Shown here: positions 8,947 through 17,298 of the stretch, one piece after another
Layout: each line of letters begins with the position of its first letter
Position numbering within the stretch: the first letter of the stretch is position 1
Assembly: GCF_017315985.1 (NCBI RefSeq)
Contig: NZ_JAFLVR010000020.1
Location: 179,705-243,704 of the forward strand
Direction: 5' to 3'
DNA: 64,000 bases
DNA from: Candidatus Enterococcus murrayae
Lineage (GTDB): Bacteria > Bacillota > Bacilli > Lactobacillales > Enterococcaceae
Position numbers and translations under genes: made by a program
The notes under the pieces: generated by a model
Seen by the model: only the letters and a program-made list of their open reading frames with translations
The model's database searches: none
Told to the model about the DNA's origin: nothing

Positions 8947-8977
8947 TTGACCCGGGGGCAGCCCCCGCCTCTATACT
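8947..8977 (+). promoter_or_regulatory. MerR-type promoter with 19-bp spacer and central palindrome
   Basis: TTGACC at 8947-8952 and TATACT at 8972-8977 are 19 bp apart, the overlong spacing that MerR activators correct by twisting DNA. The spacer contains a perfect 7+1+7 palindrome, CGGGGGC-A-GCCCCCG (8953-8967), strikingly GC-rich in this AT-rich region. It lies between merR and the CPBP gene and is almost certainly the operator for that regulator. Confidence 0.85.
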
Positions 8978-9008
8978 TAAAGCCAGATAAGAAATAGGGG
9001 GAATAACA

Positions 9009-9782
9009 ATGACAAAAGCAGCGAAAAGATTTATTTTATATACGTATTTGATTTTTTGGGGAATGATCCTGGCGATTGGCGGTCTCATGGTTGCAACAGG
9101 AAGTACACAGCCAGCCAATAGTTTACAGATTCTTTCTTCGTGGGCACCCACACTGGCAGTGGTGATTTTCTGGAAAAAATTGCGCCCTAACACTGATTTA
9201 AAAAAATTTATCACAACGAAATTTTCGACACCGCTAAATTTGAAGACAGTAGCGTTAACTATAAGCATCCATCTGCTGTTTTTAGCGGGCTCTTTACTTA
9301 TTGTGTCCACTATTTTGAAGCAGCCAATTCAAGACCTGCTGATTTTATCTCCAGGCTTTTTACTATCGTCGATGCTCAATCATAGTATTCGAGGCCCTTT
9401 GGGAGAAGAGCTGGGCTGGCGGGGATTTCTCATGGAGGAGCTGTTAAAAAATTTTCAGCCATTAACGATGTCGATCCTTTTAGGTTTGATTTGGGCTGGC
9501 TGGCATCTTCCTTTGTGGTTCATGTCTGGCTATAGCGGAACCGACCTGCTGCAATACGTTTTATTCTTTACGCTTTGGTGCGTTGCTCAATCGATCATCA
9601 TCACACTGCTTTATCAGCGGAACAGCAATTTATTGATTCCGATACTCTTTCATTTTTTAAGCAATTACTTGTTAGGCTTACAGAAGGTAGAATTATTGCT
9701 GCTTTTAAAAATCAATGCCAGCTTGTGTTTGCTCGCAGCGATTATCTGCGGTGTGGTTCTTTATCGAAAAAGAAATCTTTAA
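9009..9782 (+). CDS. CPBP-family intramembrane glutamic protease
   Basis: 257 aa, about seven hydrophobic segments. The protease core is present: EExxxR as E133-E134-LGW-R138 in GEELGWRGF, the WAGWHLPL motif with its histidine, and a C-terminal FHFLSN histidine/asparagine motif. CPBP proteins (CAAX protease / bacteriocin-processing type) cut membrane-embedded peptides and in Gram-positives are often linked to bacteriocin self-immunity. Here it sits behind a MerR-controlled promoter, suggesting induction by a drug or envelope-active compound. A hairpin terminator follows at once, so it is a single-gene transcript. Confidence 0.85.
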   Translation: MTKAAKRFILYTYLIFWGMILAIGGLMVATGSTQPANSLQILSSWAPTLAVVIFWKKLRPNTDLKKFITTKFSTPLNLKTVALTISIHLLFLAGSLLIVSTILKQPIQDLLILSPGFLLSSMLNHSIRGPLGEELGWRGFLMEELLKNFQPLTMSILLGLIWAGWHLPLWFMSGYSGTDLLQYVLFFTLWCVAQSIIITLLYQRNSNLLIPILFHFLSNYLLGLQKVELLLLLKINASLCLLAAIICGVVLYRKRNL

Positions 9783-9791
9783 ATTGACTGA

Positions 9792-9825
9792 TGCGACCTG
9801 CGATTACCTGCAGGTTGCATTTTTT
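9792..9825 (+). terminator. Intrinsic terminator after the CPBP gene
   Basis: Stem TGCGACCTGC/GCAGGTTGCA (one mismatch) with an 8-nt loop followed by T6. It lies 10 bp after the stop codon and insulates the ABC transporter operon that follows. Confidence 0.85.
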
Positions 9826-9888
9826 GTCTTGCGGCTTCATTGCTAAGCAAAATATTTTCCTAAAAAATTAAATCGTGTTACGGTAATT

Positions 9889-9902
9889 TTATCAAGTGAT
9901 AA
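9889..9902 (+). promoter_or_regulatory. 14-bp palindrome, candidate TetR operator upstream of the ABC exporter
   Basis: TTATCA-AG-TGATAA is a perfect 6+2+6 inverted repeat ending 3 nt before the ribosome binding site of the permease gene. A second short palindrome, TTGCT-A-AGCAA, lies at 9840-9850. The operon's own third gene encodes a TetR repressor, so an operator is expected here. The binding is inferred, not shown. Confidence 0.5.
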
Positions 9903-9917
9903 GCGGAGGTTACAACT

Positions 9918-10979
9918 ATGTTTTTAGCGATTAATGAAATCAAACATTCCAAGCTGCGTTATACGCTAGTAATGGGTGTCATGTTTTTGATTGCTTACCT
10001 AGTGTTCTTTTTGACGGGGTTGGCCTATGGGCTGGCGCAGGACAATCGGACCGCGGTAGACAAATGGAATGCGGATAACATCCTTTTAACTGAGGAAGCA
10101 AACAATAATTTAAATATGTCGATGATTCCTCTGAAAACCTTTGACGAGGTGAAGGCAGATAAAAAAGCGTATCTCGCACAAACGGCTGGCGTCATAAAAG
10201 GCGACAGCGGAGAAAAAATTGATGTCAGCTTTTTCGGCATTGACAAGGATCAATTTTTAGCACCTAAGCTGACAAGCGGAAAGATGTTCTCCTCTGATGA
10301 AGAAGCAGTGGCAGACATTTCATTGAAGGATCAGTACCAGCTAAAGCTAGGCGAGACAGTCAAAATGGCGGGAAATGATAAAACCTTGAAAATCGTTGGT
10401 TTTACAGATAACGCCAAGTTTAACGTCGCACCTGTTCTTTACACGACGATCGGTGCGTATCAGGAAATTCGTTTTGAAACACAGGGGACGAGTGAAAATA
10501 CACGAATCAATGCGATCATCACTCGCGGGGATGTTCAGTCGGTTCCTGATGACTTGGATCAAATCAGCATCAAAAACTTTATCAATGATCTGCCTGGATA
10601 CAGCGCGCAGGTCCTGACCTTTGGATTTATGATCGGTTTCTTGATCGTGATAGCCGCGATCGTCATCGGAATATTTATTTACGTATTAACGATGCAAAAA
10701 GCTGAAATCTTTGGTGTCATGAAGGCTCAAGGAATTTCCAGCCGCTACATTTCAAATTCCGTGATCGCCCAAACCTTTTTACTCGCGACGGTTGGTGTCG
10801 TCATTGGTTTAGGCGCGACTTTGGGGACAGCCTTGGTGCTGCCGGATGCGGTGCCGTTTCAGGTCAATATGCTGTTCTTTGGCGGAATTAGCATCTTAAT
10901 GATTCTAGTTGCCTTGATCGGTGCGTTCTTCTCCGTTCGAACCATCGTGAAGATTGACCCATTGAAGGCTATCGGATAG
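9918..10979 (+). CDS. ABC transporter permease, FtsX/HrtB type
   Basis: 353 aa, GGAGG before the ATG. One N-terminal membrane helix (about 18-38), a large extracytoplasmic domain (about 40-230) and three C-terminal helices form the single-FtsX-domain layout of LolC/MacB-like and HrtB haem-efflux permeases. The ATPase partner follows after 11 bp and a TetR regulator after that. The N-terminal sequence MFLAINEIKHSKLRY resembles HrtB from lactic acid bacteria, so haem efflux is the best guess. Antimicrobial peptide or lipid export by the same family cannot be excluded. Confidence 0.83.
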   Translation: MFLAINEIKHSKLRYTLVMGVMFLIAYLVFFLTGLAYGLAQDNRTAVDKWNADNILLTEEANNNLNMSMIPLKTFDEVKADKKAYLAQTAGVIKGDSGEKIDVSFFGIDKDQFLAPKLTSGKMFSSDEEAVADISLKDQYQLKLGETVKMAGNDKTLKIVGFTDNAKFNVAPVLYTTIGAYQEIRFETQGTSENTRINAIITRGDVQSVPDDLDQISIKNFINDLPGYSAQVLTFGFMIGFLIVIAAIVIGIFIYVLTMQKAEIFGVMKAQGISSRYISNSVIAQTFLLATVGVVIGLGATLGTALVLPDAVPFQVNMLFFGGISILMILVALIGAFFSVRTIVKIDPLKAIG

Positions 10980-10990
10980 GAGGAAAAAAC

Positions 10991-11677
10991 ATGAGTGCCA
11001 TTGAATTTAAGCAAGTAGAGAAAAATTTCAAAGACGGCGATTCAACGATCGAAGCCTTAAAAGAAACGAACTTCTCCGTAGAAAAAGGGGAGTTTGTTGC
11101 GATCATCGGACCATCGGGTTCAGGTAAAAGCACCTTTTTGACAATCGCGGGAGGACTGCAATCACCTTCTTCAGGCGAGGTTTTGATTAATGATGAGGAT
11201 TTTAGTGAGAAGAAGGAAAAGGAGCGGGCAAAATTACGCTTCAAAGAAATCGGTTTTATTTTGCAGGCATCTAATCTAGTTCCATTTTTAACCGTCAAAA
11301 AGCAATTGAAACTAGTCGACAGGGTCAGCAAAAATGACAATTCAGAGGTCGCGGAAAAATTATTCCAGCAGCTGGGCATCGCCAGCCTAGAAAATAAATA
11401 CCCTGAAGAGCTTTCTGGCGGAGAACGTCAGCGGGTGGCTATCGCACGGGCCTTATACCATGATCCAACGATTATTTTGGCAGATGAGCCAACGGCCAGT
11501 CTAGACTCTGAAAAGGCATATGAGGTCGTCAAAATTCTAGCCAAAGAGACGAAAGAAAAGAATAAAGCCACGATCATGGTGACTCATGACACCCGGCTAG
11601 TAAAATTTTGTGACCGAATTTTAGAAATGAAAGATGGAAAACTAAAAGAAAAATCCGTTTCTAAGGACGAAAGTTAA
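10991..11677 (+). CDS. ABC transporter ATPase, LolD/HrtA type
   Basis: 228 aa. Walker A is GPSGSGKST at residues 40-48, the signature LSGGE at 141-145 continues as RQRVAIARA, and Walker B is IILADEPTASLD with the H-loop histidine in MVTHD. The length and sequence style fit the MacB/LolD subgroup that pairs with FtsX-type permeases. It is preceded by AGGAGG and is 11 bp downstream of its permease, so the two are translated from one message. It should power the export done by that permease. Confidence 0.92.
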   Translation: MSAIEFKQVEKNFKDGDSTIEALKETNFSVEKGEFVAIIGPSGSGKSTFLTIAGGLQSPSSGEVLINDEDFSEKKEKERAKLRFKEIGFILQASNLVPFLTVKKQLKLVDRVSKNDNSEVAEKLFQQLGIASLENKYPEELSGGERQRVAIARALYHDPTIILADEPTASLDSEKAYEVVKILAKETKEKNKATIMVTHDTRLVKFCDRILEMKDGKLKEKSVSKDES

Positions 11678-11723
11678 GCAGATAGCGTATAATGGTTGTA
11701 CCAAAGAAAAATGAGGCGATTCG

Positions 11724-12260
11724 ATGTATGAAGAGATTTTAGATGTTGCCGAAGAACTTTTTATGAAGCAGGGATATAATGACACATCTACTCGGCAAAT
11801 CGCAAAGATCCTTGGGATTACTCAACCAAATATCTACTATCATTTTAAAAACAAAGAAACTATTTATTATCAAGTAATGCAGCGCTTAGCAAACGAGGTC
11901 GGTGAGAATCTGCGAGGCTGGGCCGCAAAAGAGACGAGCTTTGAGGAGAAAATCATGGAGATGGCCCTGTATCTTCAGAAAAGACATCCATTCAGCCTGT
12001 TTATGATGATGCATGACATCCAGCACACGCTGAAGCCAGAAACGGCGAAAAAATTATTTACGCTTTGGCAGGATTCCTATAAGAAGCCTTTTCTTGAAGC
12101 CTTCGAAGCGGAAGCCAAAATCAGAGCGTCGGTGGATGCTGATTTTGCGGTGGGACAATTATTTGTCTTGATTTCTTCGTATCTGGACTCACCAAAGGAA
12201 ACAGCCAAAGAAGACTTGGAAAAGGCTGTGCAGCTTTTTTTCTACGGGGTGCTGAAATAA
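11724..12260 (+). CDS. TetR-family repressor of the ABC exporter
   Basis: 178 aa. The N-terminal helix-turn-helix is typical (EEILDVAEELFMKQGYNDTSTRQIAK, helix GITQPNIYYHFKNKE). The C-terminal ligand pocket includes H88, H97 and H101 in a histidine- and methionine-rich stretch (SLFMMMHDIQH). It is the third gene of the exporter operon, 46 bp after the ATPase. In enterococci and lactococci HrtBA haem exporters are controlled by TetR haem sensors (FhtR, HrtR), and this arrangement is consistent with that, though the haem ligands cannot be assigned by eye. Confidence 0.82.
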   Translation: MYEEILDVAEELFMKQGYNDTSTRQIAKILGITQPNIYYHFKNKETIYYQVMQRLANEVGENLRGWAAKETSFEEKIMEMALYLQKRHPFSLFMMMHDIQHTLKPETAKKLFTLWQDSYKKPFLEAFEAEAKIRASVDADFAVGQLFVLISSYLDSPKETAKEDLEKAVQLFFYGVLK

Positions 12261-12266
12261 TGTGAG

Positions 12267-12304
12267 AAGAACTTGTCTAGTGTTAAGGACAAGTTCTTTT
12301 TTTT
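12267..12304 (+). terminator. Intrinsic terminator of the ABC exporter operon
   Basis: Perfect 11-bp stem AAGAACTTGTC/GACAAGTTCTT with a 10-nt loop, followed by T8. It begins 7 bp after the TetR stop codon. Confidence 0.92.
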
Positions 12305-12393
12305 GTAAATCAATTAAATTTTTGGAAATTGCTTTTCTTGTCGCTCCTATACAATAAGGATAAGCAGAAATTAACGGGAAGGAGGACACAGTT

Positions 12394-12582
12394 GTGGAAT
12401 ATAATCTGGCTGTTATGGACAATGAGGCTCCCTATGTAATGGTTTACAGCAAGGAGGGCAGCGAACGGCATTTTGATTTGGGCTCGAATGAAGACAAGCG
12501 GCGTGTCGCTTTGATCAAAGAAGGCTTTCATTTGGTTGCTGTTTCAAATGGGATTGAGTACTGGGAAAAAATGAAAAAGTAG
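12394..12582 (+). CDS. Small protein of unknown function (62 aa)
   Basis: GTG start 9 nt after GGGAAGGAGG, a strong ribosome site that makes this a real gene despite its size. The 62-residue product is soluble and charged, without membrane segment, cysteine or recognisable motif. It opens EYNLAVMDNEAPYVMVY and ends with a short helix WEKMKK. It is monocistronic, flanked by terminators on both sides. No function can be assigned. Confidence 0.65.
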   Translation: MEYNLAVMDNEAPYVMVYSKEGSERHFDLGSNEDKRRVALIKEGFHLVAVSNGIEYWEKMKK

Positions 12583-12623
12583 GAAAGAGGCACATATTCG
12601 TTCGGCTTTCGTTTTAAAACAGA

Positions 12624-12664
12624 AAAATCCCTGCCCTCAATTTCGAAGGCAGGGATTTGTTTTA
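12624..12664. terminator. Bidirectional terminator between convergent small genes
   Basis: Stem AAAATCCCTGCC paired with GGCAGGGATTT around a 12-nt loop; A-rich on the left, T-rich on the right. It separates the 62-aa gene from the minus-strand gene whose stop codon lies at 12662. Just before it (12598-12618) is GGCTTTCGTTTT, shared with the intergenic repeat, possibly a worn remnant. Confidence 0.88.
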
Positions 12665-13312
12665 GGCTAAGACTGCTGCGATCATGTCTGGCAGCTCTTT
12701 TTTCATAACGCGTTTTGTAGCTAGAGCGTCAGTATAGGTAATTGTTTGATCCGCTGAAACCGTAGCTAATAATTGACGGTCTTTTTTAGGCGGATTGTAG
12801 AATACCTCGATTGCTTTTTCTGTATCCGACCATTCAGCAGAATAGTTTGATTTCGTCTTCAAGGATTGATTCAAGGCTTCCGCTTGTTCGGCAGTCACAC
12901 CAGCGCCGGCTGGTTCTTTGACAACATCAGCTAAGATATCCTGTGCCAGTTCAGCTGCTTTATCCGTATCTTCCTTGACCACAGCGGTTTCTGATTTGAA
13001 GCTTTCTGACCACAGGTTGTAGATGCTGTTGGTCAATTGATTCAGTGTGTTTGTGTGTGGTTTTTGAATATGCGCATCAACTAATTCTTTGAATGAGTGA
13101 TCCTGCTCTGTGCTTTGAATATGACGTGTTTTTCCTTCAGGCGTTTTTTCCTCTAGATGGAGCTGGTGAGGATTCGCCTTGTCAAAATAGATTTTCACAT
13201 CACTATGGATATGATTAGCCAGTGTTTCCTCCACTTGAGCAAAGGTCTTGCTGATTTGTTTGTTACGAATTTTAATTGATTTTTTAATGCTTTTTAAGTT
13301 CACGAGTATCAT
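12662..13312 (-). CDS. Hypothetical protein (216 aa)
   Basis: A long, terminator-bounded frame encoding a soluble, lysine/glutamate-rich protein of mixed helices and strands, with no signal peptide, membrane segment or cysteines. The N-terminal part (NLKSIKKSIKIRNKQISKTF) is basic; the middle, around residues 115-150, is alanine- and glutamate-rich and probably helical. The start ATG has only a weak ribosome site (AGAAAG), so it is uncertain; a GTG six nucleotides further in has none. No family was recognised. It is a single gene divergent from nothing close. Confidence 0.6.
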   Translation of the reverse strand: MILVNLKSIKKSIKIRNKQISKTFAQVEETLANHIHSDVKIYFDKANPHQLHLEEKTPEGKTRHIQSTEQDHSFKELVDAHIQKPHTNTLNQLTNSIYNLWSESFKSETAVVKEDTDKAAELAQDILADVVKEPAGAGVTAEQAEALNQSLKTKSNYSAEWSDTEKAIEVFYNPPKKDRQLLATVSADQTITYTDALATKRVMKKELPDMIAAVLA

Positions 13313-13505
13313 TCAGTCGCTTTCTTTTAGGAATTGTTCTAATCGATAGTATTATAGCATACTTCGCAAAAAGTGCAGTAGAAATAAGGTAAAAGATGTT
13401 ATTTGATTTAAAAAAAGCAAATTTTCTACTAAAATGATGAATAATGTCCGCTTAACAGCTTTTTTCCTTACAATATGCAAAGCAGTTTTCCTTCTGGAAA
13501 GCGCC

Positions 13506-13535
13506 AAAAAAATCCCTATCAGTCTGATAGGGATT
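13506..13535 (-). terminator. Terminator of the dap operon
   Basis: A perfect 12+1+12 inverted repeat, AATCCCTATCAG-T-CTGATAGGGATT, followed on the minus strand by T7. It starts just after the dapH stop codon. Confidence 0.92.
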
Positions 13536-13541
13536 CTGGGT

Positions 13542-14243
13542 TTAACGCAAATCATCCAAAAATGCTGTCTTCTCCGGATCGATCTCGTCTTTCATTTTTA
13601 TCACTCTAGCAGGGGTTCCTGCGACAACGGCGCCGGCAGGTACGTCCTTAGTAACAACTGCACCTGCTGCGACAACCGCATCTTTTCCAATATGAACGCC
13701 TTCTAAAACGACCGCATTGGCTCCGACTAAAACATTGTCCTCCACAACGACTGGTGACGCGCTAGGCGGCTCAAGAACACCCGCTAACACTGCACCTGCA
13801 CCGATATGCGCATGTTTTCCAACCGTCGCCCGTGCACCTAAGATGGCACCCATGTCGATCATCGTACTTTCGCCGATGGAAGCACCGATATTAATGATCG
13901 CGCCCATCATGATGACTGCTTTGTCGCCAATTTCTACACGGTCACGAATCAATGCACCTGGCTCTATCCGAGCATTGACCGTTGAAATATCCAGCATCGG
14001 AATCGCTGAATTTCTGCGATCATTTTCAACATGCACTTCGCTGATCGCTGCCTGCTGCTCCTTTAATACTTCTTGGACAGCCTGGCTGTCACCAATTAAG
14101 ATCCAGGTTTTCTCTTGTCCAAAAAATTGAACTTTTTCCTTGGTGACTCCTGACAGATCGCCTTGAACATAGGCCTTGACCGGTGTCATTTTTTCAGCGT
14201 TTTTAATATATTTTGCTATCTCATAAGGATCGGTTAACGTCAT
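13542..14243 (-). CDS. dapH: Tetrahydrodipicolinate N-acetyltransferase
   Basis: 233 aa from the ATG preceded by GGGGG (a TTG codon directly before it is not used). It acetylates tetrahydrodipicolinate in the acetylase branch of the diaminopimelate/lysine pathway. The N-terminal domain ([21 protein letters not shown]) is followed by a left-handed beta-helix of hexapeptide repeats (from about [14 protein letters not shown] to [13 protein letters not shown]) ending in GTPARVIK. Size and N-terminus match Bacillus DapH. Last gene of dapA-dapB-dapH, which supplies meso-DAP/lysine for peptidoglycan crossbridges and protein. Confidence 0.95.
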   Translation of the reverse strand: MTLTDPYEIAKYIKNAEKMTPVKAYVQGDLSGVTKEKVQFFGQEKTWILIGDSQAVQEVLKEQQAAISEVHVENDRRNSAIPMLDISTVNARIEPGALIRDRVEIGDKAVIMMGAIINIGASIGESTMIDMGAILGARATVGKHAHIGAGAVLAGVLEPPSASPVVVEDNVLVGANAVVLEGVHIGKDAVVAAGAVVTKDVPAGAVVAGTPARVIKMKDEIDPEKTAFLDDLR

Positions 14244-14279
14244 CAAATTCCCCCAGTATTCTTTTTACTTCGTTAAAAC

Positions 14280-15035
14280 TCAGCTCTCGTCAATCAGCTT
14301 TTCCATATCGTATAAGCCAGCCGTTTTATCGCTGACATACTTAGCGGCTTTTACCGCACCGCTAGCAAAAATATTACGCGATAAAGCTAAATGATTCAAC
14401 TCAATCACCTCGTCAGGTCCGGCATAGATTACCGTATGCTCGCCAGGGATCGTTCCGCCGCGAACGGCATGGATGCCAAGTTCGGATAAGGGATTTTCTA
14501 GATCATTGCCATGACGCCCATAAATATAGGTTTTCTTTTCCTCAACCGCGTCGTTGACTGCATCGGCTAATAAAAGAGCCGTACCGCTAGGGGAATCCTT
14601 TTTCTGATTGTGGTGCTTTTCAACGATTTCAATATTGAACTCTTCTTCTAAGACGGGAGTGATCTCGCGAATGGCTTTTGCCAATAAATTGATTCCTAAT
14701 GACATGTTGGCAGAGAAGAAAACAGCGGTTTGCTCAGCGGTTTTCGTCAATTGCTCCTTCACTTCATCCGTCAGACCCGTGGTAGCCACGACCACTGGGA
14801 TTTTTTTGGCTGCCGCATAATCCAGCACTGCCGGTACAGCAGAATAGTGAGAAAAATCAATGATGACATCAGCCTTCACCTGGCAGTCCGCAATCGTCTG
14901 ATAAGTAGGGAAGTCTGCTTCGAAGTCTTCACGATCAATACCAGCCACGACCTGCATCTCAGGCTGCTGAGCGATCATTGTTTGCAGGACTTGTCCCATT
15001 CGGCCATTGGCGCCGCTCAAAATAATATCGATCAT
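14280..15035 (-). CDS. dapB: 4-hydroxy-tetrahydrodipicolinate reductase
   Basis: 251 aa. The NAD(P)H-binding motif SGANGRMG is at residues 7-14. The catalytic region EKHHNQKKDSPSGTA contains the conserved histidine pair and lysine, and the substrate loop reads SLGINLL. The ATG directly abuts the dapA stop codon, so translation is coupled. It reduces the product of DapA in lysine/DAP synthesis in the cytoplasm. Confidence 0.95.
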   Translation of the reverse strand: MIDIILSGANGRMGQVLQTMIAQQPEMQVVAGIDREDFEADFPTYQTIADCQVKADVIIDFSHYSAVPAVLDYAAAKKIPVVVATTGLTDEVKEQLTKTAEQTAVFFSANMSLGINLLAKAIREITPVLEEEFNIEIVEKHHNQKKDSPSGTALLLADAVNDAVEEKKTYIYGRHGNDLENPLSELGIHAVRGGTIPGEHTVIYAGPDEVIELNHLALSRNIFASGAVKAAKYVSDKTAGLYDMEKLIDES

Positions 15036-15926
15036 TTATTTAACGACCTCCAGCCCATATGCTGTCATTTCTTTTCTCAGACCTTCAACCGTTTCTGCTT
15101 TAGCTGCTGAAAGAGGCAGACGGAAGTTTGGTTCGATTTTTCCTAATAATCCAACACCGGTTTTTACAGGGATAGGATTGACTTCACAGAAAATCGCATG
15201 GATCAATGGCAGCTGTGCCAATTGAAGCTCTTTAGCCAATGGGAAATTGCCATCCAATAGGGCTTTAGTCAGCTCATGAGTTTGACGAGGGGCAATATTG
15301 GCGATCGTCGAAATCGATCCTTTTCCTCCAAGAGCCATGATCGGCAAGACTTGATCATCATTGCCAGAGTAGATAGCAAAATCATCCGGCATGATACGTG
15401 CAATCTCCGCAATCTGGGAGATGTTTCCGCTGGCTTCTTTGATAGCTACCACATTCGGGATTTCAGCCAAGCGTTTCACCATTTCCGGTGCGATGTTCAT
15501 ATTGGTACGAGAGGCTACAGAATATAAAATAATCGGTAATTTCACACTTTGAGCGATTTTTTGATAATGTAAAAACAAGCCTTCATCAGAAGCTTTATTA
15601 TAATATGGAGTCACGATCAATAGGGCATCGGCACCAACTTTTTCCGCGCCTGTCGATAATTCGATCGCGTGTTGCGTGTCATTCACACCGGTTCCTGCGA
15701 TAACTGGGATTCGTCCGTTTGCCTTGTTGACGACGGCTTCAATCACAGCGATGTGTTCATCATTCGCTAGGGTAGACGCTTCACCAGTCGTTCCGCAAGC
15801 GATGATTGCATCTGTACCCTCGCTGATTTGCCATTCGACCAGTTCCTCTAGTTTCTTGTAATCAACGGCACCATCAGCTTTCATAGGGGTAACCAAAGCA
15901 ACACCAGATCCTTCAAATATTTTCAA
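15036..15926 (-). CDS. dapA: 4-hydroxy-tetrahydrodipicolinate synthase
   Basis: 296 aa from a TTG start 9 nt after AGGAG; another TTG at 15935 overlaps the ribosome site and is rejected. It condenses pyruvate with aspartate semialdehyde. The Schiff-base lysine is K163 (VVAIKEASG), the catalytic tyrosine is Y135, and CGTTGE (44-49) binds pyruvate. First gene of dapA-dapB-dapH. The leader is only about 100 nt and shows neither a lysine riboswitch nor a T-box, so regulation is not evident from sequence. Confidence 0.95.
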   Translation of the reverse strand: MKIFEGSGVALVTPMKADGAVDYKKLEELVEWQISEGTDAIIACGTTGEASTLANDEHIAVIEAVVNKANGRIPVIAGTGVNDTQHAIELSTGAEKVGADALLIVTPYYNKASDEGLFLHYQKIAQSVKLPIILYSVASRTNMNIAPEMVKRLAEIPNVVAIKEASGNISQIAEIARIMPDDFAIYSGNDDQVLPIMALGGKGSISTIANIAPRQTHELTKALLDGNFPLAKELQLAQLPLIHAIFCEVNPIPVKTGVGLLGKIEPNFRLPLSAAKAETVEGLRKEMTAYGLEVVK

Positions 15927-16049
15927 GAGAAACAACTCCTTTTTCTTTTTTTCAAAGCCTTTATAAAAAGGTCCTTAATAGTAGAATTATATCCCAATTA
16001 TTAACGAATGCCAACGAAAATCTCATGAAAATTTTAAACAGAAAAGGAC

Positions 16050-16074
16050 AAAAAAACAGAGACACTAATGTCCC
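16050..16074 (-). terminator. Terminator after the YrdB-like gene
   Basis: On the minus strand GGGACA-TTAG-TGTCTC is followed by a run of Ts at 16056-16050. The stem overlaps the stop codon at 16065-16067. The stem is short, so termination may be partial. Confidence 0.6.
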
Positions 16075-16397
16075 TGCAGGTTTAATTGATACATCAGCCA
16101 TAAATCCAGACTGGCAATCAGAAAATAGATGGTTCCTACTTTATTTCCAAACAGTAAAAAGAACCCGATCGAGCCGATCGAATATACGCCCAGCTCTAAA
16201 AATAATTTATTTCGTCCAGTCAGAACAGTGGGTGACTTGGGTGCTCCATACCTTGCCCATACTAGTGTAATCAGCAGGGCCAAGACCACAAAAAGAACTT
16301 TTAGATACACTTGCTTTTTTATGAATAAACCGCTAAAAAGACCACCGACAGTTCCTACTTCAAGTAAAAAACGCAGAGCCAAAACAATACTAACCAC
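16065..16397 (-). CDS. DUF2568 / YrdB-like membrane protein
   Basis: 110 aa from the GTG located 7 nt after GGAGG; the frame is open further upstream but without a start signal. Four predicted membrane segments: residues 2-22, 32-50, 66-84 and 85-103. The pattern ALRFLLEVGTVGGLF at the N-terminus and WARYGAPKSP in the loop are typical of DUF2568 (YrdB). Function is unknown. It follows another membrane protein gene by 31 bp, so they are probably co-transcribed. Confidence 0.72.
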   Translation of the reverse strand: MVSIVLALRFLLEVGTVGGLFSGLFIKKQVYLKVLFVVLALLITLVWARYGAPKSPTVLTGRNKLFLELGVYSIGSIGFFLLFGNKVGTIYFLIASLDLWLMYQLNLQGH

Positions 16398-16428
16398 AAA
16401 TGCACCTCCAAATATATTTGAACTTTGA

Positions 16429-17064
16429 TTAAAGAATAAACGCGACAGCGACAAAAAGATACGTCCAGCGTAGATCTTTTTCACATAAAAGATAGAGGAC
16501 TCCGGCAACTAGCGAGAAAAAGAGGGTGTAGACCCCGCCGCTGAAGCCCTGTAATAGAAAATGAATCAGTCCCCAAGTGATGGCCAGCAGCAGGCCGCCG
16601 CTAGGAAAGTGGGGAGACAACTGAAACTGCGCTTCGCAGAATTTTTGACCAAAAGCGATTACTAATACGATCAAGCTGCATTCAGCTAAGTAATACATCG
16701 ATCGAAAAACAAGGGCACTCACGCTTCGATTCAATTCGCCATTAAACTCAACGAGGGGCTTGAAGCCGCCAAAACCGATTGTAATAACAAGGATCACAGC
16801 CGCTACAAGAACAAGAATCGCCACTAGCTTTTTCTTATCTGGTGAGTGAGACGTACTGAAAACATCGAAATCGAAGCGTTTCTTTGCATAATAGATCAGA
16901 AAAAGCGAAACACCTGACCATAAAATGGCAGTCAGCGCAGCGTTCACTGCCAAGCTTAAACCATTTGTTACCATTCCAAGAATCAATTCCAAACTAAACC
17001 CCGCAAATGCATAAAGAGCCAACCACAAAAAATCGATTGGCAAGATCTTTTTTTCCTTTTCCAA
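16429..17064 (-). CDS. Multi-pass membrane protein, degenerate CPBP-like
   Basis: 211 aa from TTG 8 nt after GGAGG (an earlier TTG overlaps that site). Six to seven hydrophobic helices. The C-terminal half, with WGLIHFLLQGFSGGVY and then a final hydrophobic pair, has the outline of a CPBP intramembrane protease. The EExxxR motif is missing; only a lone AEC is found in the equivalent helix. It could be a proteolytically dead relative or an unrelated membrane protein. Transcribed with the DUF2568 gene. Confidence 0.5.
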   Translation of the reverse strand: MEKEKKILPIDFLWLALYAFAGFSLELILGMVTNGLSLAVNAALTAILWSGVSLFLIYYAKKRFDFDVFSTSHSPDKKKLVAILVLVAAVILVITIGFGGFKPLVEFNGELNRSVSALVFRSMYYLAECSLIVLVIAFGQKFCEAQFQLSPHFPSGGLLLAITWGLIHFLLQGFSGGVYTLFFSLVAGVLYLLCEKDLRWTYLFVAVAFIL

Positions 17065-17298
17065 AAATAAATCCTCCAAGTCCTTTTTCTATTCAGTCTA
17101 TCAATTACTAAGGAAGAAATCATTAACAATCTGGCTTCAATTTATTTAGCTATCAATTTTTAGGGAATTTATAAGATTGAGCTGTCTGGCTTTCGAAAAG
17201 ATTGAAACAGGAAGGCGTTCGAGCTATTGTTACATCTGTCTGCGATCATTGCCGAAAAAATCAACGGATCGCACGGTTTTAGAAGGGAATAATCCAAA

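Noticed and set aside
12598..12618. Fourth copy of the 89-bp intergenic repeat
   Set aside because: Only about 12 bp (GGCTTTCGTTTT) match; the palindromes are absent, so at best a remnant.
15927..16060. Possible lysine riboswitch or T-box before dapA
   Set aside because: The leader is short and AT-rich, with no T-box motif, no terminator/antiterminator pair and too little sequence for an L-box.
16429..17064. Active CPBP protease
   Set aside because: The EExxxR motif is missing, so protease activity is not claimed.
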